A stretch of DNA of 64,000 bases, from the NCBI RefSeq assembly GCF_036226365.1, contig NZ_CP108462.1, positions 1,674,001-1,738,000 of the forward strand, in the 5' to 3' direction. A program made the position numbers and the translations under genes. Of this stretch, positions 33,932 to 43,049 are shown piece by piece (the first letter of the stretch is position 1; every line of letters begins with the position of its first letter). The stretch is from Streptomyces sp. NBC_01262. GTDB taxonomy: Bacteria; Actinomycetota; Actinomycetes; Streptomycetales; Streptomycetaceae. The notes beneath the pieces were generated by a model, which saw only the letters and a program-made list of their open reading frames with translations, searched no databases and was not told the DNA's origin.

Positions 33932-35296
33932 GTGAGCTTCGCCGACGAGCACCTGATACCCCTGGTCGACGCCGGGCTGGGCAACAGCGCCTACCTGGTC
34001 GACCTCGGCGACAGCCGCGCCTTGGCCGTCGACGCGTCCCGGGACCTACGTGCTCTGCGGGCCGCCGCCGAGCGGCGGGGCCTGACGGTGGCGTTCGCCG
34101 CCGACACCCACCTGCACGCCGACTTCCTCACCGGCGCCCTCCAGCTCGCCGCCGGCGACGGCGCCATCGTGCTTGCCTCCGCCGCCGGTCATCGCACCTT
34201 CCCGCACACCCCGCTCGCCGACGGCGACGAGACCGACCTCGGCGGGCTCACCCTGCGGGCGCTGGCCACCCCCGGCCACACTGACGAGCACCTGTCCTTC
34301 CTCCTCCTCGACGCCGGCCGGGAGCTGGGGGTGTTCACCGGCGGCTCGCTGATCGTCGGCTCCGCCGCCCGCACCGACTTGCTGGGCGTGGACCGGGCCG
34401 AGGCACTGGCCCGCGCCCAGTACCGCTCGCTTCGCCGCCTGAGCGAACTGCCGGACGAAACCCCGGTGTGGCCCACCCACGGCGCCGGATCCTTCTGCTC
34501 GGCCCCACCCGGATCCGAGCGCACCACCACCATCGGCGCGCAGAAGACCGCGAACGAACTGCTCGCCGCCCCGGACGAGGACCTCTTCGTGGCCCGCCTG
34601 CTCGGCTCGCTCGGCTCCTATCCCGCGTACTTCGACCGCCTCGCCGAGATCAACCGCCGGGGCCCGGCGCTCCTCGGCGCGGCCCCGGGACTTGAACCGC
34701 TCACCCCGGCCGCCGTCAGCGCCCTGCTCGCTCGCGGCACCCACCTGGTCGACGCCCGGCCCGTCGCGGAGTTCGCCGCCGGGCACGTCCCGGGCGCGGT
34801 CTCCAACCCCCTGCGACCGGCGTTCGCGACCTGGCTCGGCTGGCTGCTGCCAGCCGACGCCCCGCTCGTCTTCGTCCTCGGCCCCGGCCAGGACGCGGCC
34901 GAACTCGCATGGCAGGCCGCGAAGATCGGCTACGACCGGCTCGCCGGCCGGCTGTCCGGCGGCATGAACGCCTGGCTCGCCGACGGTGGCCCGGTGGACA
35001 GGATCCGCCTGGTCAGCGCCGAGCAGATCGGCGCCCGCTCAGTTCTCGACGTCCGCCAGCAGGCCGAGTTCACCGCCGGGCACATCCCCGGCGCCACCCA
35101 TACCGAGCTCGGCGATCTGGCCGCCCGCACCCAGGGCGCCCCCGAAGGCGCGGTGGTGATGTGCGGGCACGGAGAGCGGGCCATGACCGCCGCCAGCCTG
35201 CTGGCCCGCACCGGCATCCGCGGCCTGGCCGTGCTGGCCGGCGGCGCCGAGGACTGGGCAAAGGCGACCGGCCGCGGTCTGGAGGAGGGCTCGTGA
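33932..35296 (+). CDS. MBL-fold hydrolase with two rhodanese domains (persulfide dioxygenase-like)
   Basis: A 454-residue protein of the ETHE1/Blh-rhodanese type, which oxidises persulfide sulfur or moves it between thiols. The metallo-beta-lactamase part (residues 1-240) has DTHLHADF, ATPGHTDEHLSF and PTHGAGSFC as metal-binding segments. Rhodanese domain 1 (about 265-355; VDARPVAEFAAGHVPGAVSN) lacks the catalytic Cys. Domain 2 (about 360-445; VLDVRQQAEFTAGHIPGATH) has it in VVMCGHGERA. GTG 33932 follows GGGAGG. It overlaps the MFS gene by four bases. Confidence 0.87.
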   Translation: MSFADEHLIPLVDAGLGNSAYLVDLGDSRALAVDASRDLRALRAAAERRGLTVAFAADTHLHADFLTGALQLAAGDGAIVLASAAGHRTFPHTPLADGDETDLGGLTLRALATPGHTDEHLSFLLLDAGRELGVFTGGSLIVGSAARTDLLGVDRAEALARAQYRSLRRLSELPDETPVWPTHGAGSFCSAPPGSERTTTIGAQKTANELLAAPDEDLFVARLLGSLGSYPAYFDRLAEINRRGPALLGAAPGLEPLTPAAVSALLARGTHLVDARPVAEFAAGHVPGAVSNPLRPAFATWLGWLLPADAPLVFVLGPGQDAAELAWQAAKIGYDRLAGRLSGGMNAWLADGGPVDRIRLVSAEQIGARSVLDVRQQAEFTAGHIPGATHTELGDLAARTQGAPEGAVVMCGHGERAMTAASLLARTGIRGLAVLAGGAEDWAKATGRGLEEGS

Positions 35297-36570
35297 CCGT
35301 GCCCGCCCCCGCCACCAGCGCCACCGCCGATGGCCCCATCCGGCTGGGCCTGCGTGCCAACTTCGCGCAGTTCTCCCTACTCGTCGCGGTCAACGCGCTG
35401 GTCGGCGGCATGCTCGGCCAGGAGCGCACCGTCCTGCCGCTGCTCGCCCGGGACGTCTTCCATCTGCCCGGCTACACCGCCGCGCTCACCTACATCGTCG
35501 CGTTCGGCGCGACCAAGGCGGTCACCAACTTCTTCGCCGGCACGCTGTCCGACCGCTACGGCCGCAAGCCCGTCCTGGTCGCCGGGTGGCTGATCGCCCT
35601 GCCCATCCCCGCCCTGCTCATCTGGGGACCGTCCTGGGGCTGGATCGTCTTCGCCAACGTCCTGCTCGGCATCAACCAGGGCCTGACCTGGTCCACCACG
35701 GTCATCATGAAGATCGACCTGGTCGGGCCCCAGCGCCGGGGTCTGGCCATGGGCTTCAACGAGGCCTCCGGCTACGTCGCGCTCGCCGCCACCGCCATGG
35801 CCACCGGCGCCATCGCCGTCCACGCGGGCCTTCGCCCGCAGCCGTTCTTCCTCGGCGCCGCCTACGCCGCCCTCGCCCTGGGCCTGTCGGTCTTCGCCGT
35901 CCGTGAAACCCGAGGCCACGCCCTCGCCGAGGCCGCCCGCCACCCGACGCCGAAGATGCCGAACCACCACGCGGAACTGACGACGGGCCAGATCGCCTGG
36001 ACCACCAGCTTCGGCGACAGGGCGATGTCCGCCGCCAGCTGGGCCGGGATGGTCAACAACCTCAACGACGCCCTCGCATGGGGCATCTTCCCCCTGCTGT
36101 TCGCCGCCCATGGCCTGTCCATAGGCCGGATCGGCGTACTCGCCGCGGTCTACCCGGCCGTGTGGGGATTCGGGCAGCTGATCACCGGCTGGTGGTCCGA
36201 CCGGAACGGCCGCAAGCACCTGATCACCGCCGGGATGCTCCTGCAGGCCACCGCCATCGCCCTGGTCGCTGTCGGGACCGCCTTCCCCCTCTGGGCTGTC
36301 GCACAGGTCCTGCTCGGCGCTGGAACCGCCCTGGTCTACCCGACCCTGCTCGCCGTCATCGGCGACGTCGCCCACCCCGCCTGGCGGGCCCGCGCCGTCG
36401 GCGTCTACCGGCTGTGGCGCGACGGCGGCTTCGCCATCGGAGCCCTCCTCGCCGGCGTCCTCGCCGACACCTACGGACTCACCACCGCCATCTGGGCCGT
36501 CGCCGCCCTCACCGCCGCCGCCGGCCTGCTCGTCGCGGCCCGCATGTACGAGACCCATCCGCGGACCTGA
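35293..36570 (+). CDS. MFS transporter
   Basis: A 425-residue major facilitator with about 12 hydrophobic helices. The loop 2-3 signature is GTLSDRYGRKPVLV and its repeat in the second half is WWSDRNGRKHLI, both typical of drug or small-molecule exporters. GTG 35293 overlaps the stop of the MBL-rhodanese gene (GTGA), so both are one transcript. By context it may export an oxidised sulfur product such as sulfite or thiosulfate; the sequence does not show the substrate. Confidence 0.85.
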   Translation: MTVPAPATSATADGPIRLGLRANFAQFSLLVAVNALVGGMLGQERTVLPLLARDVFHLPGYTAALTYIVAFGATKAVTNFFAGTLSDRYGRKPVLVAGWLIALPIPALLIWGPSWGWIVFANVLLGINQGLTWSTTVIMKIDLVGPQRRGLAMGFNEASGYVALAATAMATGAIAVHAGLRPQPFFLGAAYAALALGLSVFAVRETRGHALAEAARHPTPKMPNHHAELTTGQIAWTTSFGDRAMSAASWAGMVNNLNDALAWGIFPLLFAAHGLSIGRIGVLAAVYPAVWGFGQLITGWWSDRNGRKHLITAGMLLQATAIALVAVGTAFPLWAVAQVLLGAGTALVYPTLLAVIGDVAHPAWRARAVGVYRLWRDGGFAIGALLAGVLADTYGLTTAIWAVAALTAAAGLLVAARMYETHPRT

Positions 36571-36599
36571 CCGGCTCAACCCCGACGCCAGGCCGCCGG

Positions 36600-36965
36600 G
36601 TCCTGAGAAGCGAGGCCGCCGACGTGCCCGCACTGGTGCGGTTGCTGGCCGAGGACGCGGTTCTGGAGATGCCGCCGGTTCCGCTGTGGTTCCGGGGCAG
36701 CAGCGACTACGGCCTGTTCATGGAGCGCGCCTTCCGGATGCGGGGCACCTGCTGGGCCGTGCGCGAGCTCACGGCGAACGGGCAGCCGGCGCTGGCGGCG
36801 TACGCGCCGGAGACCGGCGGAGGGCGCCGGCTGCACACCCTCCAGGTGCTCACCGTCACCGGCGGCCTGGTGGCGCGCAACGTCGTCTTCACCGATCCGG
36901 GTGTCTTCGACGCCTTCGAGCTGCCGCGACACACTCCTGCCGGGAATTTCGCGCCGGAGCGATGA
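36600..36965 (+). pseudogene. C-terminal remnant of an ECF sigma factor with SnoaL-like domain
   Basis: About 120 codons encode DVPALVRLLAEDAVLEMPPV, then PLWFRGSSDYG and LHTLQVLTVTGG, which is the SnoaL/NTF2-like C-terminal domain found on SigJ/ECF41-type sigma factors. The sigma-2 and sigma-4 DNA-binding regions are absent; the frame instead runs back into the MFS gene. There is no good start codon. It is a 5'-truncated remnant. Confidence 0.6.
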
Positions 36966-37027
36966 GTGGCGCGGGGGCCGCCGGTATGTACCGGTGAGCA
37001 CTCGACCTGAGCGAGAGGACCATCGCT

Positions 37028-37591
37028 GTGAGCATCATCGTGATCGGCTTCGTCACCTTGGACGGAATCATGTCCGACCCCACCGGTTCGGAGGGGACGC
37101 CGCTGGGCGGCTGGGCGCTGCGGCACGGCCGTGAAGCCATCGACGGGGACAAGTTCCGGCTCGGCCGCACCATGGACGACGGCGTGCTGCTGTTCGGGCG
37201 CACGACCTGGCAGATCTTCTCGCGGCTCTGGCCCGGACGTGAGGGCCCGTTCGCCGACCGCATGAACGCCGTCCCGAAACTGATCGCCTCCCGCACCCTG
37301 AGCGAGGCGGACACCGTGGCGTGGGCGAACTCGCGGATCCTGGAAGGCGACGCCATCGACGCCGTCAAGCACGAACCGCGCGATGTGATCGTCATCGGCA
37401 GCCTCAGCCTCGTGCACCGGCTCATGGCCGAGGACCTGGTCGACGAGTACCGCCTGCTGACCTTCCCCACCGTCCTCGGCACCGGCGACCGGCTCTTCCC
37501 CGCGGGCACCCCGCACGCCGAACTGGAATGCCTCTCGGCGGAACAGGACGGCCCAGCCATCCTCACCCGCCACCGCAGGGCCGCCGCATGA
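37028..37591 (+). CDS. Dihydrofolate reductase family protein (RibD C-terminal fold)
   Basis: A 187-residue member of the RibD_C/DHFR-like family, NAD(P)H-dependent reductases of mostly unknown substrate. Visible elements are VIGFVTLDGIMSDP at the N-terminus, GVLLFGRTTWQIFS, and the C-terminal LTFPTVLGTGDRLFP. GTG 37028 follows GAGAGGACC. It overlaps the following gene by ATGA. It is unlikely to be the folate enzyme itself because such paralogues are numerous in Streptomyces. Confidence 0.82.
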   Translation: MSIIVIGFVTLDGIMSDPTGSEGTPLGGWALRHGREAIDGDKFRLGRTMDDGVLLFGRTTWQIFSRLWPGREGPFADRMNAVPKLIASRTLSEADTVAWANSRILEGDAIDAVKHEPRDVIVIGSLSLVHRLMAEDLVDEYRLLTFPTVLGTGDRLFPAGTPHAELECLSAEQDGPAILTRHRRAAA

Positions 37592-37905
37592 ATGCCCGCT
37601 TCATCGCCCTGTACGAGACGCCCGCTGACACCGCCGCTTTCGATCGGCACTACCACGACGTCCACATACCGCTCGCACGCCGGCTCCCAGGGCTACGCCG
37701 CTACACGCTCGGCCGCGACGTGGTCGCCGTCCGCGGAGGCGAACCGTACTACCTGGTCGCCGAATTGGAATGGGACACGATGGAGGAACTACGCGCGGCC
37801 TTCGCCTCCCCCGAGGGGCGCGCCACCGCAACCGATGCGGCCCGCCTCCAAGAACTCACCCCCGTCCGCAGCATGATCTACAAGGTCGACGAGAGCGTGC
37901 TGTAG
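37588..37905 (+). CDS. EthD-family protein
   Basis: A 105-residue ferredoxin-like dimeric alpha+beta barrel protein. FDRHYHDVHIPLARRLPGLR is the EthD signature with its conserved His residues, followed by PYYLVAELEWDTMEEL. Family members include small oxygenases, cyclases and accessory proteins of redox systems. ATG 37588 overlaps the stop of the RibD-like reductase gene, so the two are co-translated and probably work together. Confidence 0.78.
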   Translation: MNARFIALYETPADTAAFDRHYHDVHIPLARRLPGLRRYTLGRDVVAVRGGEPYYLVAELEWDTMEELRAAFASPEGRATATDAARLQELTPVRSMIYKVDESVL

Positions 37906-38155
37906 GCGCGCGAACCCGCACCTGGGCCTTCGAAGACGTCTGCTCGCCCGAGGACCGTCCACGGGGGACGGACCGCCGCCGAAGAGCGGCACTCGCAGTG
38001 TTTCGCTCCCCCGACTGCAGCCGCTCCCGGCCCCATCGCGACTACCCTGCGTGAAGTGGCAACTGGCCGTCCACGATCCGGAAAGACCTGGAAGAGGTCT
38101 GCGGCACGTTCTTCGTCGTTCCGTGTCCGTAAGCGGACGCAGATTCGTGCCGATG

Positions 38156-39238
38156 TCAGAGCCGACCGGTGATGGTCTGCAGGCCGATGCTGGCCGTGCC
38201 GACGGCGATCCAGAGGATCGCGCCGAGCAGCAGGGGGCGCAGTCCCGCTTCGCGCACTTGGGAGAAATTCAGCGACAGGCCGATCCCTGACAGAGATGTG
38301 GTGATCAGGAATGTGCTGAACGCCGATAGCGCCGGGTGCCAGGAGGCAGGGATTCCGCCGAGGGTGGCGACGGCCGAGGCGGCCAGGAATCCGACGATGA
38401 ACAGAGGGAACACGCGCCAGGTTCCGCGGCCGGCTGCGTGATGCCCGGTGAGCCGGCGTCGGGACTGCCGCACTTGGAGGACTGCGCAGATCGGCACGAT
38501 CATGAGGCTTCGGGTCAGCTTGACCACGACCGCGTATGCGCCCGCGGGAGTTCCGTAGCTGTACGCAGCAGCGACGACGGAGGAGGTGTCGTTGACGGCG
38601 GTTCCGCTCCACAGCCCGAACGCTTGCTGGGACAGGCCGAGCAGGTGCCCGAGTGGGGGATACAGCAGTACGGAGGCGATGTTGAAGGTGAAGATGGTCC
38701 CCAGGGCGTAGGCGACGCGGGCCTCTGCCGCGCCCACGACGGCGGTGACCGCGGCGATCGCCGAGGCTCCGCAGATGCCTGTGCCCACCCCGATCAGCAG
38801 GCCGGCCTCTCGGTGGACCCCCAGCAAACGGCCGATGAACCAGGCGCCGCTCAGCGCAACGGCCAGCGTGCCCAGCATGACCGGCAGCGACCCGATCCCC
38901 ACGTGGAGTACCTCGCGCAGGGGCAGTCCGGTTCCCAGGACGACGACGGAGGCCTGGAGAACCTGCCTTCCTGCCACAACCAACCCCGGGTGCAGACGCT
39001 GGGACAATCCGGGTGACATGATCCGACGCAGCAGGGGTCCGATGACGGCGCCTGCGGTGATCCCGAACACCGGGCCGCCCACCGTCGGTGCCAGCTGGCC
39101 GAGCAGGGTGGCTGCCAAGGCGGTCAGCGCGGCGACGAGCAGACCCGGAACTGCGGCGCTCGCTGTGCGGTACGTGTGCCGTGCGCGGTCGGGGGGCCGT
39201 TGCGGTGGCTTGACCGGTGCGGCGTAGGACGATTCCAT
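38156..39238 (-). CDS. YeiH/PSE-family putative sulfate exporter
   Basis: A 360-residue integral membrane protein of the UPF0324/YeiH group. About ten hydrophobic helices are visible. Family motifs include LQASVVVLGTGLPLREVL, GVGTGICGASAIAAVTAVVG and the conserved GTAVNDTSSVVAAAYSYG. These proteins are annotated as sulfate or sulfonate-degradation exporters, with little direct proof. ATG 39238 is preceded by GGAG. It is divergent from a LysR regulator, the usual pairing for this family. Confidence 0.87.
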   Translation of the reverse strand: MESSYAAPVKPPQRPPDRARHTYRTASAAVPGLLVAALTALAATLLGQLAPTVGGPVFGITAGAVIGPLLRRIMSPGLSQRLHPGLVVAGRQVLQASVVVLGTGLPLREVLHVGIGSLPVMLGTLAVALSGAWFIGRLLGVHREAGLLIGVGTGICGASAIAAVTAVVGAAEARVAYALGTIFTFNIASVLLYPPLGHLLGLSQQAFGLWSGTAVNDTSSVVAAAYSYGTPAGAYAVVVKLTRSLMIVPICAVLQVRQSRRRLTGHHAAGRGTWRVFPLFIVGFLAASAVATLGGIPASWHPALSAFSTFLITTSLSGIGLSLNFSQVREAGLRPLLLGAILWIAVGTASIGLQTITGRL

Positions 39239-39324
39239 GACGTCTCCTTTGCTGGACCGGTACTGACGATCGCTGGGTCCGGCCGGGCTCTGGTAGAGAC
39301 CGAATACCGAGGAGGTCATAAGTT

Positions 39325-40236
39325 GTGCTGATGGGTCTGCCGTCGGAGACGCCGGAGCTGAGGGTGCTGGATCTGCTGGTATCGGTGGCGGAGACCGGGA
39401 GTCTCGGCCAGGCCGCCGGGCGGCACGGAATCAGTCAGCCGGCGGCGAGCATGCGGATCAGCGCGTTGGAACGCCGGCTGAGGCTGGTCCTGCTCGAACG
39501 CGGTCCCACCGGGTCCCGGCTGACCCCGGCCGGGTCCGCCGTCGTGGAGTGGGCGCTGCCGGTACTCGACGCCGCCCGGGCACTGGTCAGTGGTGTCGCC
39601 GCGCTCCACGCCGATCAGGAGGGCCGGCTGCGCGTCGCCGCGTCGATGACGATCGCCGATCACCGGGTGCCCGGCTGGCTGATGGCTCTGCGCTCCGCGG
39701 CCCCGCAGGTCAGGGTCGCGTTGCGGGTAGGGAACTCGTCACAGGTCGCCGACATGGTTCGCCGCCGGGAGGCCGACCTTGGCTTCGTGGAGGGGCCGCG
39801 TGCGCCGACCGGCCTTCGCAGCCGTCCCGTCGGGGACGACGAACTGGTCGTGGTGGTCGCGCCCGGACATCCGTGGGCCCGACGTCGGCAGCCGCTGACC
39901 CTGGGGACGCTGGCCGCCACCCCGTTGATCCTGCGCGAACAGGGGTCGGGCACCCGCGATGCCGTATGGGAACTGCTCCGCAGGGCCGGTGAACCCGCGC
40001 AGCCTGCCGCGGAACTCGGTTCCACTGCCGCGATCAAGGCCGCTGTGACAGCCGGTGAGGCGCCCGCCGTGCTGAGCCGGCTTGTCGTGTCCGCCGAACT
40101 CCACGACGGGCGGCTGGCCGCCGTGCCACTGGCCGAGCCCGCGCTGCTGCGCCGGCAGTTCCGTGCCGTCTGGCTGCGCGAGACGCCTCCGGCGGGTCCG
40201 GCGGCCACACTGCTCGCGCTCGTCACCCGCCGGTGA
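39325..40236 (+). CDS. LysR-family transcriptional regulator
   Basis: A 303-residue LysR protein. The N-terminal winged helix is SLGQAAGRHGISQPAASMRI, followed by the linker RLVLLERGPTGSRLTPAG, and the periplasmic-binding-like effector domain covers residues about 95-300. GTG 39325, nine bases after GGAGG (39311-39315), is preferred to ATG 39331. Divergent from and probably controlling the YeiH-type exporter. The helix-turn-helix and effector region resemble the CysB/CbbR side of the family, in line with sulfur or anion metabolism. Confidence 0.87.
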   Translation: MLMGLPSETPELRVLDLLVSVAETGSLGQAAGRHGISQPAASMRISALERRLRLVLLERGPTGSRLTPAGSAVVEWALPVLDAARALVSGVAALHADQEGRLRVAASMTIADHRVPGWLMALRSAAPQVRVALRVGNSSQVADMVRRREADLGFVEGPRAPTGLRSRPVGDDELVVVVAPGHPWARRRQPLTLGTLAATPLILREQGSGTRDAVWELLRRAGEPAQPAAELGSTAAIKAAVTAGEAPAVLSRLVVSAELHDGRLAAVPLAEPALLRRQFRAVWLRETPPAGPAATLLALVTRR

Positions 40237-40491
40237 CACCGGGACATCGGACCGGGCAGTCCGCGTCGCCGGCCCCGGGCGCGCGAGGGTATTCGCCCCG
40301 CTCCGATGGCCCGCGATCCGACGCACCGAATGTTCCACAAGCCTGCCTGCGCGTCGGACACCGTGGCGATATTGCCTCATGCGGGCTTGTTGCCCCAGGT
40401 CAGCCGTGCCTGAGCGCTGAGCAGCCTGGCGTAACCGGTGCGTAATGCCCGCCACCGGCCGACGTAACAAGCGCTCCTGAGTATTCCGGCC

Positions 40492-41277
40492 ATGACAGGG
40501 ATCATCGCTGGTGGTCGAAGTGCAGGAAGCCGTGTCGCACCGGTACGGCGCATCCGGGACGTGCTGCGCACCCGCATCCTCGCGGGCGTATACGGCACCC
40601 AGCCACTGCCCTCCGAAGCGCAGCTGGCCGCGGACTTCCAGGCCAGCCGCAACGTCGTGCGGGACGTCCTCGGGCTGCTGCGCATGGAGGGTCTGGTCGA
40701 CCGTATCCCCGGAGTCGGGACGTTCGTCGTGTCGCGGAAGGACGTGCAGGGGCTGGACCGGCTGCGCGGCCTCGCCGAGAGCTTCGACACCGGCTGTGAC
40801 CGGGTCTCGAACGAGGTGCTGTTGGCGGAGCCCGTGCCGGCCCCGCCCACGGTCGCCGAGCGTCTGCTGCTCGATCCGGGGACCGAGGTGATCGCCCTGG
40901 AACGGGTGCGGCTTCTGGACGGGCAGCCCCTGTCCCTGGACGCCAGCTATCTGCCGGCGGATGTCGGCCGGCCACTGCTGGAGATGGATCTGGCGCGGCA
41001 CGACGTGTTCGGCCTGCTCGAAGGCGAGCTCGGTCTGCCCCTGGGCGCCGCGGCGCTGTCCATCGAGGCGATCGCCGCCGACCGCACGGTCGCCGGCCTC
41101 CTGCGGGTGCCCGAGGGCTTCCCTCTGCTGTTCATCGAGCGGCTGACGTACACCGACTCGGGCCGGCCCATCGATCTGGAGTTCGTCCGTTTCCGTGGCG
41201 ACCGGATGTCCCTGGCCGGCTGGCTCCACCGCACTCCCGATCCGCTGTTGACCGAACCTTCCCCTGAGAGGGGCTGA
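40492..41277 (+). CDS. GntR-family regulator (HutC/UTRA type)
   Basis: A 261-residue regulator. The N-terminal GntR winged helix is visible (LPSEAQLAADFQASRNVVRD, then GLVDRIPGVGTFVVSR). The rest is a UTRA ligand domain, with EVIALERVRLLDGQPLSLDA. It lies six bases before the flavoprotein gene and heads the long redox/ABC cluster, so it probably controls it. The 255 bp upstream contain no other gene. The ligand is likely the cluster's substrate. Confidence 0.85.
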   Translation: MTGIIAGGRSAGSRVAPVRRIRDVLRTRILAGVYGTQPLPSEAQLAADFQASRNVVRDVLGLLRMEGLVDRIPGVGTFVVSRKDVQGLDRLRGLAESFDTGCDRVSNEVLLAEPVPAPPTVAERLLLDPGTEVIALERVRLLDGQPLSLDASYLPADVGRPLLEMDLARHDVFGLLEGELGLPLGAAALSIEAIAADRTVAGLLRVPEGFPLLFIERLTYTDSGRPIDLEFVRFRGDRMSLAGWLHRTPDPLLTEPSPERG

Positions 41278-41282
41278 CTTCC

Positions 41283-43049
41283 GTGCAGATCCCACCGCTG
41301 TCGCAGCGACGCGAACTCGCCTGCGACGTCCTCATCGTCGGCGGCGGCACCGCCGGCACCATGGCCGCCCTGACCGCCGCCGCCAACGGCGCGGACGTCC
41401 TGCTGCTGGAGAAGGCGCACGTGCGTCACTCCGGCGCGCTGGCCATGGGCATGGACGGGGTGAACAACGCCGTGGTCCCGGGCAAGGCCACCCCCGAGGA
41501 CTACGTCGCCGACATCACCCTGGCCAACGACGGCATCGTCAACCAGCGCACCATCTACGAGACCGCGACCCGCGGCTTCGGCATGGTGCAGCGGCTGGAG
41601 GGTTACGGCGTCAAGTTCGAGAAGGACGAGCACGGTGAGTACGCCGTCCGCAAGGTGCACCGCTCGGGCAGCTACGTGCTGCCGATGCCCGAGGGCAAGG
41701 ACGTCAAGAAGGTCCTGTACCGCACACTGCGTGCCCGCCATGTGCGCTCCCGGGTCACCATTGAGAACCGGGTCATGCCGGTGCGGGTGCTCACCGAGGA
41801 CGGCCGGGCGGTCGGCGCGGTCGGATTCGACACCCGGTCCGGGGAATTCGTCACCATCTCCGCCGGCGCGGTCATCCTGGCGGCGGGGGCCTGCGGGCGC
41901 CTCGGGCTGCCGGCCAGCGGCTACCTGTACGGCACGTACGAGAACCCGACCAACGCCGGCGACGGCTACGCGATGGCCTATCACGCCGGCGCGGAGCTGT
42001 CCGGTATCGAGTGCTTCCAGATCAACCCGCTCATCAAGGACTACAACGGACCCGCCTGCGCCTACGTCGCCAACCCCTTCGGCGGATACCAGGTCAACGC
42101 CGACGGCAACCGCTTCGTCGACTGCGACTACTGGTCCGGCCAGATGATGGCCGAGGTCAAGCGCGAGCTGGACAGCGCGCGCGGTCCCATCTACCTCAAA
42201 CTCAGCCACCTGCCGGACGCCACCATCAGCCAGATCGAGGGCATCCTGCACACCACGGAACGGCCCACCCGCGGGACGTTCCACTCGGGTCGCGGGCACG
42301 ACTACCGGACCCGCGACATCGAGATGCACATCTCCGAGATCGGCCTGTGCAGCGGGCACTCCGCCTCGGGGGTATGGGTGGACGAGCACGCCGCGACCAC
42401 CGTGCCGGGCCTGTACGCGGCCGGGGACATGGCCTGCGTGCCGCACAACTACATGATCGGCGCCTTCGTCTACGGCGACATCGCCGGCGAGCACAGCGCC
42501 GCCTTCGCCGCCTCGGCCGGCCGGCCCGCGCTGCCCGAGGCCCAGATCGCCGCGGCCCACGAACTCATCTACCGGCCCTTGTCCAACCCGGACGGTCCGC
42601 CCCAGCCGCAGGTGGAGTACAAGCTGCGCCGCTTCGTCAACGACTACCTCCAGCCGCCCAAGACCCAGCGCTACCTGACCCTCGGCCTTGAGGCGTTCGG
42701 CCGGATGAACGGCGAGATCGCCGGCATGGGCGCCCGCACCCCGCACGAGCTGATGCGCTGCGCCGAGGTCACCTTCATCCGGGACTGCGCCGAGATGGCC
42801 GCCCGCGCATCGCTGGCCCGCACCGAGAGCCGGTGGGGCCTGTACCACCAGCGCGCCGACTGGCCCGAGCAGGACGACGCGAACTGGTTCTGCCACCTGA
42901 ACCTGCGCAAGAGCGCCGCCGGGGAGATGACGACCCTCACCCGCCCGGTCGCGCCCTACATCGTGCCGGTGCCCGGCTTCACCCGCCCGGACGGCGTGCC
43001 CGCCGTGCCCGCGCCGACCGGCGCCGACCTGGCGGCGGTGTGGGGATGA
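41283..43049 (+). CDS. AprA-like FAD-dependent oxidoreductase
   Basis: A 588-residue flavoprotein of the fumarate reductase/adenylylsulfate reductase family. The FAD site is DVLIVGGGTAGTMAALTAAA near residue 14. Segments such as EKAHVRHSGALAMGMDGVNN, GAELSGIECFQINPLIKDYN and GPACAYVANPFGGYQ match the AprA branch rather than succinate dehydrogenases. Its partner is the AprB-like ferredoxin encoded 1 kb downstream. True AprA acts on APS/sulfite in sulfate reducers and sulfur oxidisers; here the substrate is unknown. GTG 41283. It overlaps the HEAT gene by ATGA. Confidence 0.82.
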   Translation: MQIPPLSQRRELACDVLIVGGGTAGTMAALTAAANGADVLLLEKAHVRHSGALAMGMDGVNNAVVPGKATPEDYVADITLANDGIVNQRTIYETATRGFGMVQRLEGYGVKFEKDEHGEYAVRKVHRSGSYVLPMPEGKDVKKVLYRTLRARHVRSRVTIENRVMPVRVLTEDGRAVGAVGFDTRSGEFVTISAGAVILAAGACGRLGLPASGYLYGTYENPTNAGDGYAMAYHAGAELSGIECFQINPLIKDYNGPACAYVANPFGGYQVNADGNRFVDCDYWSGQMMAEVKRELDSARGPIYLKLSHLPDATISQIEGILHTTERPTRGTFHSGRGHDYRTRDIEMHISEIGLCSGHSASGVWVDEHAATTVPGLYAAGDMACVPHNYMIGAFVYGDIAGEHSAAFAASAGRPALPEAQIAAAHELIYRPLSNPDGPPQPQVEYKLRRFVNDYLQPPKTQRYLTLGLEAFGRMNGEIAGMGARTPHELMRCAEVTFIRDCAEMAARASLARTESRWGLYHQRADWPEQDDANWFCHLNLRKSAAGEMTTLTRPVAPYIVPVPGFTRPDGVPAVPAPTGADLAAVWG

